Assembly: GCF_040675535.1 (NCBI RefSeq)
Contig: NZ_JBFAPC010000003.1
Coordinates: 1 to 64,000 of the forward strand
Source: Patulibacter sp040675535
Lineage (GTDB): Bacteria > Actinomycetota > Thermoleophilia > Solirubrobacterales > Solirubrobacteraceae
Length of the DNA stretch: 64,000 nucleotides
Direction: 5' to 3'
The notes under the pieces are model-generated. The model worked only from the letters and a program-made list of their open reading frames with translations, searched no databases and was not told where the DNA came from. The stretch's first letter is position 1, and the number at the start of each line of letters is the position of its first letter. Positions 15,660-24,790 of this stretch are shown piece after piece. The translations under genes and the position numbers were made by a program.

Positions 15660-17059
15660 TCTTCCGCCAGATCACCCACGACGACCTCGGCTGCGCCAGC
15701 TACCTGATCGGTGACGAGAAGGCCGGCATCGCCGCCGTCGTCGACCCGCGGTTCGAGATCGACGAGTACCTCGACCTCGCGCGCTACATGGGCGTCTCGA
15801 TCGACCACGTCTTCGAGACCCACAACCACGCCGACCACGTCTCCGGCCACGGCCGCCTCGCCGTCGCCACCGGCGCCACCATCCACGTCCACCGCCTCGC
15901 CGAACCCGACTACGCCCACCAGCCGTTCGACGACGGCGACGAGTTCCAGCTCGGCGGCCTCACCGTCCGGGCCATCCACACCCCCGGGCACCGCCCTGAG
16001 CACACCGCCTTCGCGCTGATCGACACCAAGCGCAGCGACCAGCCCTGGGCCGTCCTCACCGGCGACACCCTCTTCGTCAACGACGTCGCCCGACCGGACC
16101 TCGCGATCGAGAAGGCAGAGGGCGCCCGCGGCATCTTCCACTCGCTCAAGGACAAGCTGCTCGTGCTGTCGCCCGAGGTCGAGGTCTGGCCCGGGCACCT
16201 CGGCGGGTCGATGTGCGGCGGCCCCGGCATGGACATGAAGGTCTCCTCGACCATCGGCTACGAGCGCCGCGCCAACCCCACGCTCCAGATCGAGGACGAG
16301 CAGCAGTTCGTCGACGAGGCCTTGGCGAAGCTCGGGCCGCAGCCGCCGAACTTCCAGGCCATCGTGGAGCTCAATCGCGGACCGCTCGTCACCGAGGGCG
16401 TCCAGCTGCTGCCCCTGACGCCCCGCCAGGTCGAGCTCAAGCGCTCCGAGGGGGCACTGGTCGTCGATGTCCGCACCGATCTGCAGTTCGACGAGGCGCA
16501 CATCCCCGGAGCGATCTGCGCGCCGATGCACCGCGCCGGGTTCGGGTCCAAGCTGGCCTGGCTGGCGGACCGCGAGCAGGAGATCGTTCTGATCGGCCGC
16601 GACGACCAGGACGGCCACGAGGCCGGCAAGCTCGCGCTCGCCGTCGGGATCCGCAAGCTCGGCGGGTACCTCCACGGCGGCATGACCTCCTGGCGTCAGG
16701 AGAAGCGACCCACCAACACCATCCCGCGCGTGGCCGTGGAGGACCTCGAGGACCACCGCACCGCGTTCCCGGACCTGCAGATCCTCGACGTCCGCGACCA
16801 GAGTGAGTACGACGCCGGACATATCCCCGGCTCGACGCTCACGATCTGGCACGACATCACCTCCTGGCCCACGGACCTCGACCCCGAGCTCCCCGTCGCC
16901 GTGATCTGCGGTTCCGGGCAGCGTGCCGCGACCGCCGCCAGCCTCGTCGTCCGCCACGGCGGCCGCGGCGTCGTCCACGTCGTCGATGGGGGCGTCCCGA
17001 AGTGGGGACGACTCGGCCACGAGCTCGAGACGTCCCCGTCGGCGCGGACCGCGACCTGA
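15656..17059 (+). CDS. Persulfide dioxygenase fused to two rhodanese domains (CstB-like)
   Basis: The 467-residue protein starts with an ETHE1-type metallo-beta-lactamase domain: THNHADH (about 58-64), TPGHRPEH, TGDTLF and WPGHLGG supply the iron site. Two rhodanese domains follow. The first (from about 270) has no cysteine where the active loop should be (IGRDDQDGHEA); the second (from about 365) keeps ICGSGQRA. This is the architecture of CstB, which oxidises persulfides to thiosulfate or sulfite. With the TSUP gene downstream it forms a sulfide-detoxification unit. Confidence 0.9.
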   Translation: MIFRQITHDDLGCASYLIGDEKAGIAAVVDPRFEIDEYLDLARYMGVSIDHVFETHNHADHVSGHGRLAVATGATIHVHRLAEPDYAHQPFDDGDEFQLGGLTVRAIHTPGHRPEHTAFALIDTKRSDQPWAVLTGDTLFVNDVARPDLAIEKAEGARGIFHSLKDKLLVLSPEVEVWPGHLGGSMCGGPGMDMKVSSTIGYERRANPTLQIEDEQQFVDEALAKLGPQPPNFQAIVELNRGPLVTEGVQLLPLTPRQVELKRSEGALVVDVRTDLQFDEAHIPGAICAPMHRAGFGSKLAWLADREQEIVLIGRDDQDGHEAGKLALAVGIRKLGGYLHGGMTSWRQEKRPTNTIPRVAVEDLEDHRTAFPDLQILDVRDQSEYDAGHIPGSTLTIWHDITSWPTDLDPELPVAVICGSGQRAATAASLVVRHGGRGVVHVVDGGVPKWGRLGHELETSPSARTAT

Positions 17060-17105
17060 GCGCTCCGGTGCCCTCGGCGCCACCCGCCGGCGCGGGCCCG
17101 ACACG

Positions 17106-17882
17106 ATGACGCTGCTGGCGATCCCGTTCGGGATCCTCATCGGACTGATCGTCGGCACCGTCGGCGGCGGCGGCGCGATCCTCGCGCTTCCCGTCCTCGT
17201 CTACGTCCTGGGCGAGGACGTCAACCCGGCATCGACCGTATCGCTGATCGTCGTCGCGCTCGCCGCATCCGTCGGCGCCGGCGCACGGGTGCGCGGCGGC
17301 CACGTCTGCGCCCGCCTGGCGATCCTGTTCTCGATCCCGGCCGCCGCCGGCTCCCTGGCCGGCACCGTCCTGGGGCAGGAGGTCAGCCCGCGACTGCTGA
17401 TCCTGACGTTCGTGCCCGTCATGGCACTCGCTGCGGCCCTGACCTGGCGCCGTGCCTGCACCGACCAGACCGGCGACGAAGAGGCCTGCCCCGACGTCCC
17501 GATCGGCAAGATCGTGCTCGCCGGAGCGCTCGTCGGGATCCTCACCGGCTTCTTCGGCGTCGGCGGCGGCTTCGTCATCGTCCCCGTCCTGACGCTCTGG
17601 TTCGGCATGAGCTTCCGCCGCGCCGTCGGCACCTCGCTGGTGATCATCACCCTCACCGGCCTCGCCGCCCTGGCCAGCCACCTCGCCACTGGCACCACCA
17701 TCGACCTGCCCGTCACCGCCGCGCTCGCCGGCGCCACGATGCTCGGCGCCCTCATTGGCAGCCGTGTCAGCGACCGGCTCCCGCAGCGTCTACTCGGCCA
17801 GGGGTTCGCGCTGACTGTCGGGGCTGTCGCGATCTTCCTCCTCGTCGACACCCTCGCCCTCGGCGGACCGCCCGGCAGCTGA
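17106..17882 (+). CDS. TauE/SafE (TSUP) family anion exporter
   Basis: The 258-residue membrane protein has the two-repeat TSUP pattern: GLIVGTVGGGGAILALPVL (about 14-32) and GILTGFFGVGGGFVIVPVL (about 141-159). TSUP members move sulfite, sulfonates or thiosulfate across the inner membrane. Its position after the persulfide dioxygenase suggests export of the sulfite or thiosulfate made there. The ATG is 46 bases after the previous stop. Confidence 0.87.
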   Translation: MTLLAIPFGILIGLIVGTVGGGGAILALPVLVYVLGEDVNPASTVSLIVVALAASVGAGARVRGGHVCARLAILFSIPAAAGSLAGTVLGQEVSPRLLILTFVPVMALAAALTWRRACTDQTGDEEACPDVPIGKIVLAGALVGILTGFFGVGGGFVIVPVLTLWFGMSFRRAVGTSLVIITLTGLAALASHLATGTTIDLPVTAALAGATMLGALIGSRVSDRLPQRLLGQGFALTVGAVAIFLLVDTLALGGPPGS

Positions 17883-17973
17883 ACCCGACGTACCCGGATG
17901 TGACATCAACAGTCGCCGCCGCTTGATGCATGGGTGACTGACACGCACGCCTGCACGAGGGCGGTCGCGTTGC

Positions 17974-19215
17974 TCATGGGGCGCTCCGGGCGGGGGTCTG
18001 CAGGAGCGAGATCAGCGGCGTGTCGGGGTCCGCCAACAGCGCGCGGTCGGGCGAGAGCTCTTGGGTGATGGCGCGCTTGCTGAACATGAACTCCTTCGGT
18101 CGGTTCACGCAGTCCGCGGCGATCAGCCGGCCGTCGGCGAGGTAGAAGCAGGCGAAGCTGCGGCCGTCAGCGGGGTTTCCCCGCAGCACGACCTCGTCAT
18201 GGCCGGTGCTCAGGCCGGCGATCTGCAGCTTCAGGTCGTACTGGTCGGACCAGAACCACGGCAGGGCCGAGATCGGCTTCTGCTTGCCGCAGATCGCGCC
18301 GGCGATCGCCTTGGCGTGCTCCAGCGCGTTGGCGACGCACTCCAGGCGAATTCGCGTCCCGTACCGAGCGTCGTAGTGGTTGGCGCAGTCGCCGGCGGCG
18401 AAGATGCGCGGATCGTCCGTCCGGCCGTGCTCGTCGACGACGATGCCGTTCTCGACCGCCAGGCCGGCGTCGCGGGCGAGCTCGACGTTGGGCAGGACGC
18501 CGACCCCGACGACGACGAGGTCCGCGGGGATCTTGGTGCCGTCGGTGAGGCGGACCGCCCGGACGTGCCCGTCGCCCTCAAATCCTGCGACGCCGACGCC
18601 GGTGCGCAGGTCGACGCCCTCCTCGCGGTGCACGCGGTCGTAAAACGCCGAGACCTCGGGGGCGGTGACCCGCTGCAGGACGCGGTCGGCAACCTCGAGG
18701 ACCGCGACCTCGATCCCCAGCTTCCGCAGCGACGCGGCGGCCTCCAGACCGATGTAGCCCGCGCCGACGATGACGGCCCGGCGGGCGGTCCGGAGGGTGC
18801 CCCGGATCGCCTCGATGTCGGCGGCGTCCCGCAGGGCGTGAATGCCCGGGAGGTCCGCGCCGGGGACGTCCAGCGGGCGCGGGCGCGCTCCGGTGCAGAG
18901 GACGAGCCGGTCGTAGGACAGCGCGTCGCCGTCGTCGAGGGCGACGGTGCCGGCCTCGCGGTCGATCCCGGTGACACGGGCGTGACGGAAGGTCACGTCC
19001 TCCTTCTCGTAGAACTCCGGCCCGCGGATCAGGAGGTCAGAAAGCGTCGTCGTGCCGTGCAGGAACGTCTTCGACAGCGGCGGCCGCTGATAGGGCAGCG
19101 ACGGCTCGTCGCCGACCAGCACGATCTCCCCGTCCCAGCCGCCCTGGCGCAGGCTCACGCAGAGCTGCGCGCTCGCGTGGCCGGCGCCGACCACGATCAC
19201 CCGGTCGCGTTTCAT
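17974..19215 (-). CDS. FAD-dependent ferredoxin reductase of the CYP153 system
   Basis: The 413-residue protein has two Rossmann motifs, VIVVGAGHASAQL (FAD) and VIVGAGYIGLEAA (NAD(P)H), plus IFAAGDCANH near 290, as in putidaredoxin/rhodocoxin reductases. It should pass electrons from NADH to the [2Fe-2S] ferredoxin encoded two genes upstream. It starts 32 bases after the P450 stop in the same operon. Confidence 0.9.
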   Translation of the reverse strand: MKRDRVIVVGAGHASAQLCVSLRQGGWDGEIVLVGDEPSLPYQRPPLSKTFLHGTTTLSDLLIRGPEFYEKEDVTFRHARVTGIDREAGTVALDDGDALSYDRLVLCTGARPRPLDVPGADLPGIHALRDAADIEAIRGTLRTARRAVIVGAGYIGLEAAASLRKLGIEVAVLEVADRVLQRVTAPEVSAFYDRVHREEGVDLRTGVGVAGFEGDGHVRAVRLTDGTKIPADLVVVGVGVLPNVELARDAGLAVENGIVVDEHGRTDDPRIFAAGDCANHYDARYGTRIRLECVANALEHAKAIAGAICGKQKPISALPWFWSDQYDLKLQIAGLSTGHDEVVLRGNPADGRSFACFYLADGRLIAADCVNRPKEFMFSKRAITQELSPDRALLADPDTPLISLLQTPARSAP

Positions 19216-19247
19216 CCCGTCGTCCCTCTCCGCGTCGCCGTTGCGGC

Positions 19248-20690
19248 TCAGGCGCCCGAGGTCGCCTCGACGCGGACAGGTGTCTGCTCGCGGACCGGCT
19301 TCGGTGTGAGCTGCACCTGCATGTCGCTGTAGCCCTTGACGAAGTTCGACTGCACGTAGCTGGGCTCGCCGATCACCTCGATGCGGTCAAACCGCTCAAG
19401 CAGCTCCTCCCACAGGATCCGCAGCTGCATCTCCGCGAGCCGGTTGCCCATGCACCGGTGCACGCCGAACCCGAACGACATGTGGTTGCGCGCGTTCTTG
19501 CGGTCGATGATGAAGTCGTCGGCGTTCTCGAACTTCCGCTCGTCGCGGTTGCCCGATACGTACCACATGAGCACCACGTCACCCTTGCGGATGAACTGCC
19601 CGCCGAAGTGGACGTCCCTCTTGGCGACGCGGCGCATGTAGGCCAGCGGCGTCTGCCAGCGGATGATCTCCGAGACCATGTTCGGGATCAGCTTCGGGTC
19701 GGCCTTGAGCTTCTCGAACTCGTCGGGGAACCGGTTGAGCGCCAGGACGCCGCCGGTCATCGAGTTGCGGGTGGTGTCGTTGCCGCCGACGATCAGCAGC
19801 GTAAGGTTGCCGAGGAACTCAAACGGCTTCTTGATCAGGTCCCTGGTGTCCTCCGACGTCTGCATCAGGGTGATGAGGTCAAAGCCGTCCGGCTCGCCGG
19901 CGGCGCGACGGGCGGCCTTGTCGTGCCACAACGCCGTGAAGTTGCGCGCCAGGTCCACGGCGGCGGGGAAGAGCTCGTCCTGGTGCGTCGTACCGCCCGT
20001 GGCGTCCGCGGACCCGCTGATCGTGTCGGACCAGTAGGTGAGCTTGTGCCGCTCCTCGAACGGGAAGTCCAGCAGCGTGGCCAGCATGCGGCCGGTGATC
20101 TCCTTCGACACGCGCTCGACCCAGTCAAACGGCCGGTCGGTCGGCAGGTTGTCGAGCACGTCCTGCACGCGCTCGCGGATCAGCGACTCCATCTCCTTGA
20201 GGTTCTTCGGCGCCACGACGCCCTGCACGGCCCGGCGCTGCACGTCGTGCTTGGGCGGGTCCATCGCGATGAACATCTCGGCGTTGAACGGCGGAGGCCC
20301 CAGGACGATGTAGGGCTCGGCCGAGAACACCTCCGCGTTGGAGTCGACGGCCTGGATGTCGGCGTAGCGCGTGACCGACCAGAACGGCCCGAACGGGCTC
20401 TTGGGCTGGTAGTGGACGGGGGCCTCCTCACGCAGCCGCGCGAAGTAGGGGTACCACTGGCCCTGACGGTTCATGAACGGGTTGCTGACGTCGATCTCCT
20501 CCAGCGGCACGTCCGCCGGATCGGGGATCGGTCGTTCCTCAAACCGCAGCGCCTTCATCATCCCGGCCAGGCGCTTGGCCTTCAGCGTAAGGGCCACGCT
20601 TTGGATCACGCGGTCGACCGGCACGGTCGCCTGCACCGTGTCGGTCACGCGGACCTTGGTCCGCTGAAAGAGGGTGCTGTTGGTCGTCAT
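19248..20690 (-). CDS. CYP153-family cytochrome P450 (alkane hydroxylase type)
   Basis: The 480-residue protein has I-helix GGNDTTRNSM, K-helix EIIRW, and heme loop FGFGVHRCMG with Cys413. The GGNDTTRNS motif and the gene order ferredoxin-P450-reductase are characteristic of CYP153, which hydroxylates medium-chain alkanes or terminal alkyl groups. The start ATG 20690 follows GAGAGACC. The frame is open upstream as far as 21.9 kb but that extension crosses the ferredoxin gene and is not used. Confidence 0.88.
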   Translation of the reverse strand: MTTNSTLFQRTKVRVTDTVQATVPVDRVIQSVALTLKAKRLAGMMKALRFEERPIPDPADVPLEEIDVSNPFMNRQGQWYPYFARLREEAPVHYQPKSPFGPFWSVTRYADIQAVDSNAEVFSAEPYIVLGPPPFNAEMFIAMDPPKHDVQRRAVQGVVAPKNLKEMESLIRERVQDVLDNLPTDRPFDWVERVSKEITGRMLATLLDFPFEERHKLTYWSDTISGSADATGGTTHQDELFPAAVDLARNFTALWHDKAARRAAGEPDGFDLITLMQTSEDTRDLIKKPFEFLGNLTLLIVGGNDTTRNSMTGGVLALNRFPDEFEKLKADPKLIPNMVSEIIRWQTPLAYMRRVAKRDVHFGGQFIRKGDVVLMWYVSGNRDERKFENADDFIIDRKNARNHMSFGFGVHRCMGNRLAEMQLRILWEELLERFDRIEVIGEPSYVQSNFVKGYSDMQVQLTPKPVREQTPVRVEATSGA

Positions 20691-20731
20691 GGTCTCTCGC
20701 TTGGTGGTCGTCTGCTCGAACACGGGGTGGG

Positions 20732-21052
20732 CTACATCTGAAACTCGGGGAGGTGCACCGTCAGCCCGTCGAGCGCGGGGCTGGCCCGCAGCTGGCACGC
20801 CAGACGCGAGTTCGGGCCGCACTCCGGCGACATCTCCACCATCTGGCTCTCGAGGTCGGTGCGCGTTCCGGTCGTGGTGATCCAGGCGTCGTCGACGATC
20901 ACGTGGCAGGTGCCGCACGACGCCTCGCCGCCGCAGTCGCCATCGATCCCCGGAACGCCGTGGTTGGTCGCCAGCTCCATCAGCGACGAGCCGTCCTCCA
21001 GCTCGACCTGGTGCGGCGTGCCGTCGTGCTCGACGAACGTGATGGTCCCCAT
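20732..21052 (-). CDS. [2Fe-2S] ferredoxin
   Basis: The 106-residue protein has four cluster cysteines, Cys40-x5-Cys46-x2-Cys49 and Cys86 (GDCGGEASCGTC ... LACQL), in the adrenodoxin/putidaredoxin arrangement. A good binding site GAGGGC precedes ATG 21052. It is the first gene of the CYP153 operon and the likely electron carrier for that P450. Confidence 0.92.
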   Translation of the reverse strand: MGTITFVEHDGTPHQVELEDGSSLMELATNHGVPGIDGDCGGEASCGTCHVIVDDAWITTTGTRTDLESQMVEMSPECGPNSRLACQLRASPALDGLTVHLPEFQM

Positions 21053-21137
21053 GACTGCCCTCACTCAATTGGTTTGACGAAGCCTGCTCAGCGTCCGGGG
21101 CGCTCGCTGGGCGACCCACTGACAGGAATGCGCCGAC

Positions 21138-21166
21138 CGTACCATTTTTCTGCACCGTGCGGTACG
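21138..21166. promoter_or_regulatory. Inverted repeat between CYP153 operon and TetR gene
   Basis: CGTACC (21138-21143) and GGTACG (21161-21166) form a dyad, and ACCG-TG-CGGT (21154-21163) a shorter one inside it. They lie in the 142-bp divergent gap and are candidate operator half-sites for the adjacent TetR protein. Confidence 0.4.
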
Positions 21167-21194
21167 TTCTGGGAGTGGATGCAGAATACGACCG

Positions 21195-21821
21195 ATGAGC
21201 ACCCCGACGCATCTGACTCGCAAGGGCGCCCGGCGTGCCGAGGAGATCCTCGAGGCCACCGTGCGCTGCCTCGCCCGCGACGGGTACGCCGCCACCTCGC
21301 TGCAGCGCGTCGCCGAGGAGGCCGGGGTTCCCAAGCGCGCGATCCCGTACTACTTCGCCTCGCGCGAGGGCCTGTTGACGAACGCGGCCGAGCACCTCAT
21401 CGCCCGCCTCGTCGACCAGATCCTGCAGGCCGTCGCCGCGCTGAAGGACGCCGACAGCATCATCGACGTCGGCTTCGAAGCGTTCTGGGCCGGCCTGACC
21501 CGCGACCGGGCGTTCCTGGTCGCATGGCTGGGGCTGCAGACCGAAGCGATCACCAACCCGTCCCTCGCACCAGCAGCCGCAACGGCGACCGACCAGCTGC
21601 GCCGGATGATCGACGGCCTGATCGCCGGGCACCGCGCCCGCGGCGGCCATCTCGCGTACCCGGCGCAGACGATCCAGATCACCATCCTCGCATGGGTGCA
21701 GGGCCTCGCCCTGGATTGGGCCATCAACGGCAGCACGCCCGCCCTTGAGGACTCCATCGCCGTCTTTCGGACCTGGCTGAAGACCGCAGCACACCCAGAC
21801 ATGGTGCGGTCCGACACCTGA
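21195..21821 (+). CDS. TetR-family regulator of the CYP153 operon (probable)
   Basis: The 208-residue protein has a TetR HTH (AATSLQRVAEEAGVPKRAIP, then YYFASREGLL). It is divergent from the ferredoxin-CYP153-reductase operon, the standard place for its repressor. The ligand is unknown; alkane or fatty-acid derivatives are plausible. Confidence 0.85.
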   Translation: MSTPTHLTRKGARRAEEILEATVRCLARDGYAATSLQRVAEEAGVPKRAIPYYFASREGLLTNAAEHLIARLVDQILQAVAALKDADSIIDVGFEAFWAGLTRDRAFLVAWLGLQTEAITNPSLAPAAATATDQLRRMIDGLIAGHRARGGHLAYPAQTIQITILAWVQGLALDWAINGSTPALEDSIAVFRTWLKTAAHPDMVRSDT

Positions 21822-22277
21822 GGCACCGCCGCGCACCAAACCGAAGAGCACCCCGGCGGAGACCCTTCGATCGTGCTCCTCATGGCCGGTGCCGGCCTGT
21901 GCCGCGGAGAGGTCGCAGACCTCCACCACGGCCAGTTCGAATACCGACGCCGCTCCAGTTCCCCCGCTCTAGGCGGGCCGTCCGCGGTTCCACCACGATG
22001 GCACTCCCGATCCGCGACAGGGCGGAGTCGAGCGGACCGGACCGCCCACCGCCGCCACCGTCGACGCGATCGCCGCTCGAACAATGAGCCGGTTTGATTC
22101 CCGGGCAAGGGGCGTTATACGAGGCGCTGAGAGTGCGTTCTGGACGCCGACCGCCAGCGGTGGGTTCGCCGCGGCCGTTCCGAGGCCTGCGGGGTTGACG
22201 TTTCGAGTCTTATCGAGCGCAGTTCTGGGGTCGCGATCGGGGCGCGAGTGGCGTGCGGCGCGCCCTGCCGTCGTACC
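21822..22277. other. Gene-free region with a possible integrase relic
   Basis: These 456 bases carry no intact gene. A short run at 21858-21944 resembles a tyrosine recombinase. A small hairpin CCCGC-tcta-GGCGGG lies near 21965. The rest is unremarkable. Confidence 0.5.
21858..21944 (+). pseudogene. Possible tyrosine-recombinase relic
   Basis: The reading DPSIVLLMAGAGLCRGEVAD followed by LHHGQFE resembles the box I region of phage integrases (GLR-xx-EL-xxL). No box II or catalytic tyrosine follows. If real, it marks the edge of the metal-resistance island that starts at 22,278. Confidence 0.3.
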
Positions 22278-24383
22278 TCAGTGCACCTCGGTGACCGTGG
22301 CGACCGGTACCGGTCGCCGCACATGGGTCACGGGGCCCGCGGTGCGTTCGCGGAACGCGGTGCGGCGGGCGGCGCGGACGCCGTTGGCGATGACGAGCAG
22401 CTCGGCGATCTCGTGCGCCGCGACGACGGTCGCCAGGCCCAGGATCCCGAGCGCGGCGAGCGGCACGAGGGTCAGCAGGATGGCGGCGGAGAGCGCGAGG
22501 TTCTGACGCATGATCCGGTCCGCCCGGCGCGCGTGACCGATCGCGTCGGGGAGCGCGCGGAGGTCGGAGCCCATGAGGGCGACGTCGGCGGTCTCGATCG
22601 CCACGTCGGAACCGACGGCGCCCATCGCGATCCCGACGCGCGCGGAAGCGAGGGCCGGGGCGTCGTTGATGCCGTCGCCGACCATCGCGACCGGCTGGGT
22701 GGCGCTGAGGTTCTGGACGGCCGTGAGCTTGTCCTCAGGCAGGAGCTCGGCGCGGACGTCGTCTATGCCGGCCTGCGCCGCGAGGGCGCGGGCGGTGGCG
22801 GTGTTGTCGCCGGTCAGCATCACGACCTGCCGGACGCCGACGGTGCGCAGCAGCGCTACGGCCTCAGCGGCTTCGGGGCGCAGCTCGTCGCGGACCGCCA
22901 CGGCACCGATAGCGGAGCCGTCCTGTTCGACCAGGACGACGGTGGCGCCCTGTTCCTGCAGGCGCGTGACGTCGTCGGCGAGCGGGCCGGCGTCGATGAA
23001 CCCGGGTCGCCCGAGCCGGACCGGGATGCCGTCGATGGTGCCGGTGAGGCCGCTACCGGCGACGTTCTGCACATCGTCAGCAGCCGGGGTCTGGTCGGTG
23101 GCGGCGAGGATCGCTGCAGCGAGCGGGTGGTCGCTGCGGCCCTCCAACGCGGCCGCGACCGCGAGCACCTCGTCGGCGGTCGCGTCGCCGGTGGAGAGGG
23201 TGTCGATGACGGTCGGCTGGTTGCGGGTCAGGGTGCCGGTCTTGTCCAGTGCGACGGTCCGGACGGACGCGAGCGCCTCGAGTGCGGCGCCGCCCTTGAT
23301 GAGGACGCCGGCGCGGGTCGCGGCACCAATGGCGGAGACGACGGTGATCGGGACAGCAATCGCGAACGCACACGGCGACGCGGCGACGAGCACCACCAGC
23401 GCCCGGTTGATCCATTCGCTGGTGTCGCCGGTCGCGAGCGAGCCGATGACGGCGACCAGCAGCGCGACGACGAGGACGCCGGGGACGAGCGGCCGTGCGA
23501 CGCGGTCAGCGAGGCGCTGGCCCGCGCCCTTGCGGTCCTGGGCCTCCTCGACGATTCGCACGACGCGGGCGAGCGAGTTCTCGCCGGCTCGCGCGGTGAC
23601 CTCGACCTCGAGGGCGCCGCTGCCGTTGATCGCTGCGGCGAAGACGTCGTCGCCGGGTCCGCGCTCGACGGGGACGGACTCGCCGGTGATCGCGGACTGG
23701 TCCAGGGCGGAGCGGCCGGTGCGGATCGTGCCGTCGGTCGCGACGCGCTCACCGGCCTTGACGACCAAGAGGTCGCCGATCAGGAGCTCTACGGGGTCGA
23801 CGTCGAGCTCCCGGCCGTTGCGCCGGACGGTCGCGCGGTCGGGGACGAGGTCCATCAGCGCCCGGAGGCCCTGGCGGGTGCGGGTCAGCGCGTAGCTCTC
23901 GAGCGCTTCGGAGATGGCGAAGAGGAACGCGAGGGTGGCGGCCTCGGCGAGCTCGCCGAGGAGGATCGCGCCGATCGCGGCGATCATCATCAGCGTCCCG
24001 ACCGACAGGCGGCCGCGCAGCAGCGCGCGGGCGGAGGCGGGAATGAACGTTAGGCCACCGGCAACGAACGCCAGCGCCTCGAGCACCGTCCCGACGGTGC
24101 CGCCACCGCCGGCGATCCCGGCGACCAGGAGGACGCCGGAGACGGCGGCGAGCTGGATCTCGCGCACCTTGTAGAGCTTCGGGATCGGGGCACCGTCGAC
24201 GGGCACCTCGATCTCGCAGCCGCACGCGTCGGTGATCATCCGCGTCCTCGGGGCAGGCGCGGCCGAGGTGCTGCAGCCGCACGCGTCGGTCTCCGGCGGC
24301 GCGCTGCCGGCCATCGTCAGGAGCGGGCCGGTGGTGGTCGGGCGGTCCTTCTCGGGCCCTCCGCTGCAGCAGGCGTCGCTCAT
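22278..24383 (-). CDS. P1B-type heavy-metal ATPase (Cd/Zn/Co type, SPC motif)
   Basis: The 701-residue pump has TGES, DKTGTLT and GDGINDAPAL for phosphorylation and ATP binding, a membrane SPC motif (AASPCAFAIAVP), and a late-helix HEIAELLVI. SPC plus the HE motif is closest to the P1B-4 group (CtpD/CoaT). Instead of an HMA domain the N-terminus has three cysteine clusters, DACCSGG, DACGCS and DACGCE, likely metal ligands. ATG 24383 follows a strong GGAGGTG and overlaps the stop of the ArsR gene (ATGA). A close paralogue lies at 62,447-64,000. Confidence 0.9.
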   Translation of the reverse strand: MSDACCSGGPEKDRPTTTGPLLTMAGSAPPETDACGCSTSAAPAPRTRMITDACGCEIEVPVDGAPIPKLYKVREIQLAAVSGVLLVAGIAGGGGTVGTVLEALAFVAGGLTFIPASARALLRGRLSVGTLMMIAAIGAILLGELAEAATLAFLFAISEALESYALTRTRQGLRALMDLVPDRATVRRNGRELDVDPVELLIGDLLVVKAGERVATDGTIRTGRSALDQSAITGESVPVERGPGDDVFAAAINGSGALEVEVTARAGENSLARVVRIVEEAQDRKGAGQRLADRVARPLVPGVLVVALLVAVIGSLATGDTSEWINRALVVLVAASPCAFAIAVPITVVSAIGAATRAGVLIKGGAALEALASVRTVALDKTGTLTRNQPTVIDTLSTGDATADEVLAVAAALEGRSDHPLAAAILAATDQTPAADDVQNVAGSGLTGTIDGIPVRLGRPGFIDAGPLADDVTRLQEQGATVVLVEQDGSAIGAVAVRDELRPEAAEAVALLRTVGVRQVVMLTGDNTATARALAAQAGIDDVRAELLPEDKLTAVQNLSATQPVAMVGDGINDAPALASARVGIAMGAVGSDVAIETADVALMGSDLRALPDAIGHARRADRIMRQNLALSAAILLTLVPLAALGILGLATVVAAHEIAELLVIANGVRAARRTAFRERTAGPVTHVRRPVPVATVTEVH

Positions 24384-24739
24384 GCGGGCACCTCCCCCGG
24401 GACCAGCGCGGCGAGCAGACGGTCGCCGGTGTCGGTCAGTCCGTACATGACCATCCGCCCGTCGCGACGCGAACCGACCACTCCGGCGGTGCGCATCTTC
24501 CTCAAGTGGTGCGAGACCGCCTTCTCGGGCCGCTGCACGATCCACGAGAGGTCGCAGACGCAGAGCTCCCCTCCCCCGCGCAGCGCCATAGCCAGCGCGA
24601 CGCGGGTGGGGTCGCCGAAGGCGGCGGCGTGGACGGCGACCTGCTCGGCCGCGGGGCCCTCAAGGCCGGCTTGACGCAACGCCTCCGCCTTGGGCAGATC
24701 GAGACAGAGGAGATCGCATGTGTCGTCGGCCATGCGCAC
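24380..24739 (-). CDS. CadC/CmtR-like ArsR metalloregulator
   Basis: The 119-residue protein has an ArsR winged helix (AVSHHLRKMRTAGVV). Cysteines in the N-terminal DTCDLLCLD and in ELCVCDLSWIV match the CadC-type metal site for Cd(II)/Pb(II)/Zn(II). GTG 24739 or ATG 24733 can start it. A GTGCG-N6-CGCAC dyad lies just upstream. It leads the ATPase operon and should repress it until metal binds. Confidence 0.88.
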   Translation of the reverse strand: MRMADDTCDLLCLDLPKAEALRQAGLEGPAAEQVAVHAAAFGDPTRVALAMALRGGGELCVCDLSWIVQRPEKAVSHHLRKMRTAGVVGSRRDGRMVMYGLTDTGDRLLAALVPGEVPA

Positions 24740-24751
24740 ACTCTAACGATC

Positions 24752-24767
24752 GTGCGGATATGCGCAC
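24752..24767. promoter_or_regulatory. ArsR/CadC operator candidate
   Basis: GTGCGGATATGCGCAC is a dyad with 5-bp perfect arms, located 12 bases upstream of the CadC-like start and 24 bases before the end of the downstream arsC gene. Confidence 0.45.
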
Positions 24768-24790
24768 GCAGTCCTCATCTCGGAGGTCGC

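Noticed and set aside
22084..22120. tRNA-like T-arm (GGTTTGATTCCCGG)
   Set aside because: No acceptor, D or anticodon stems could be built around it.
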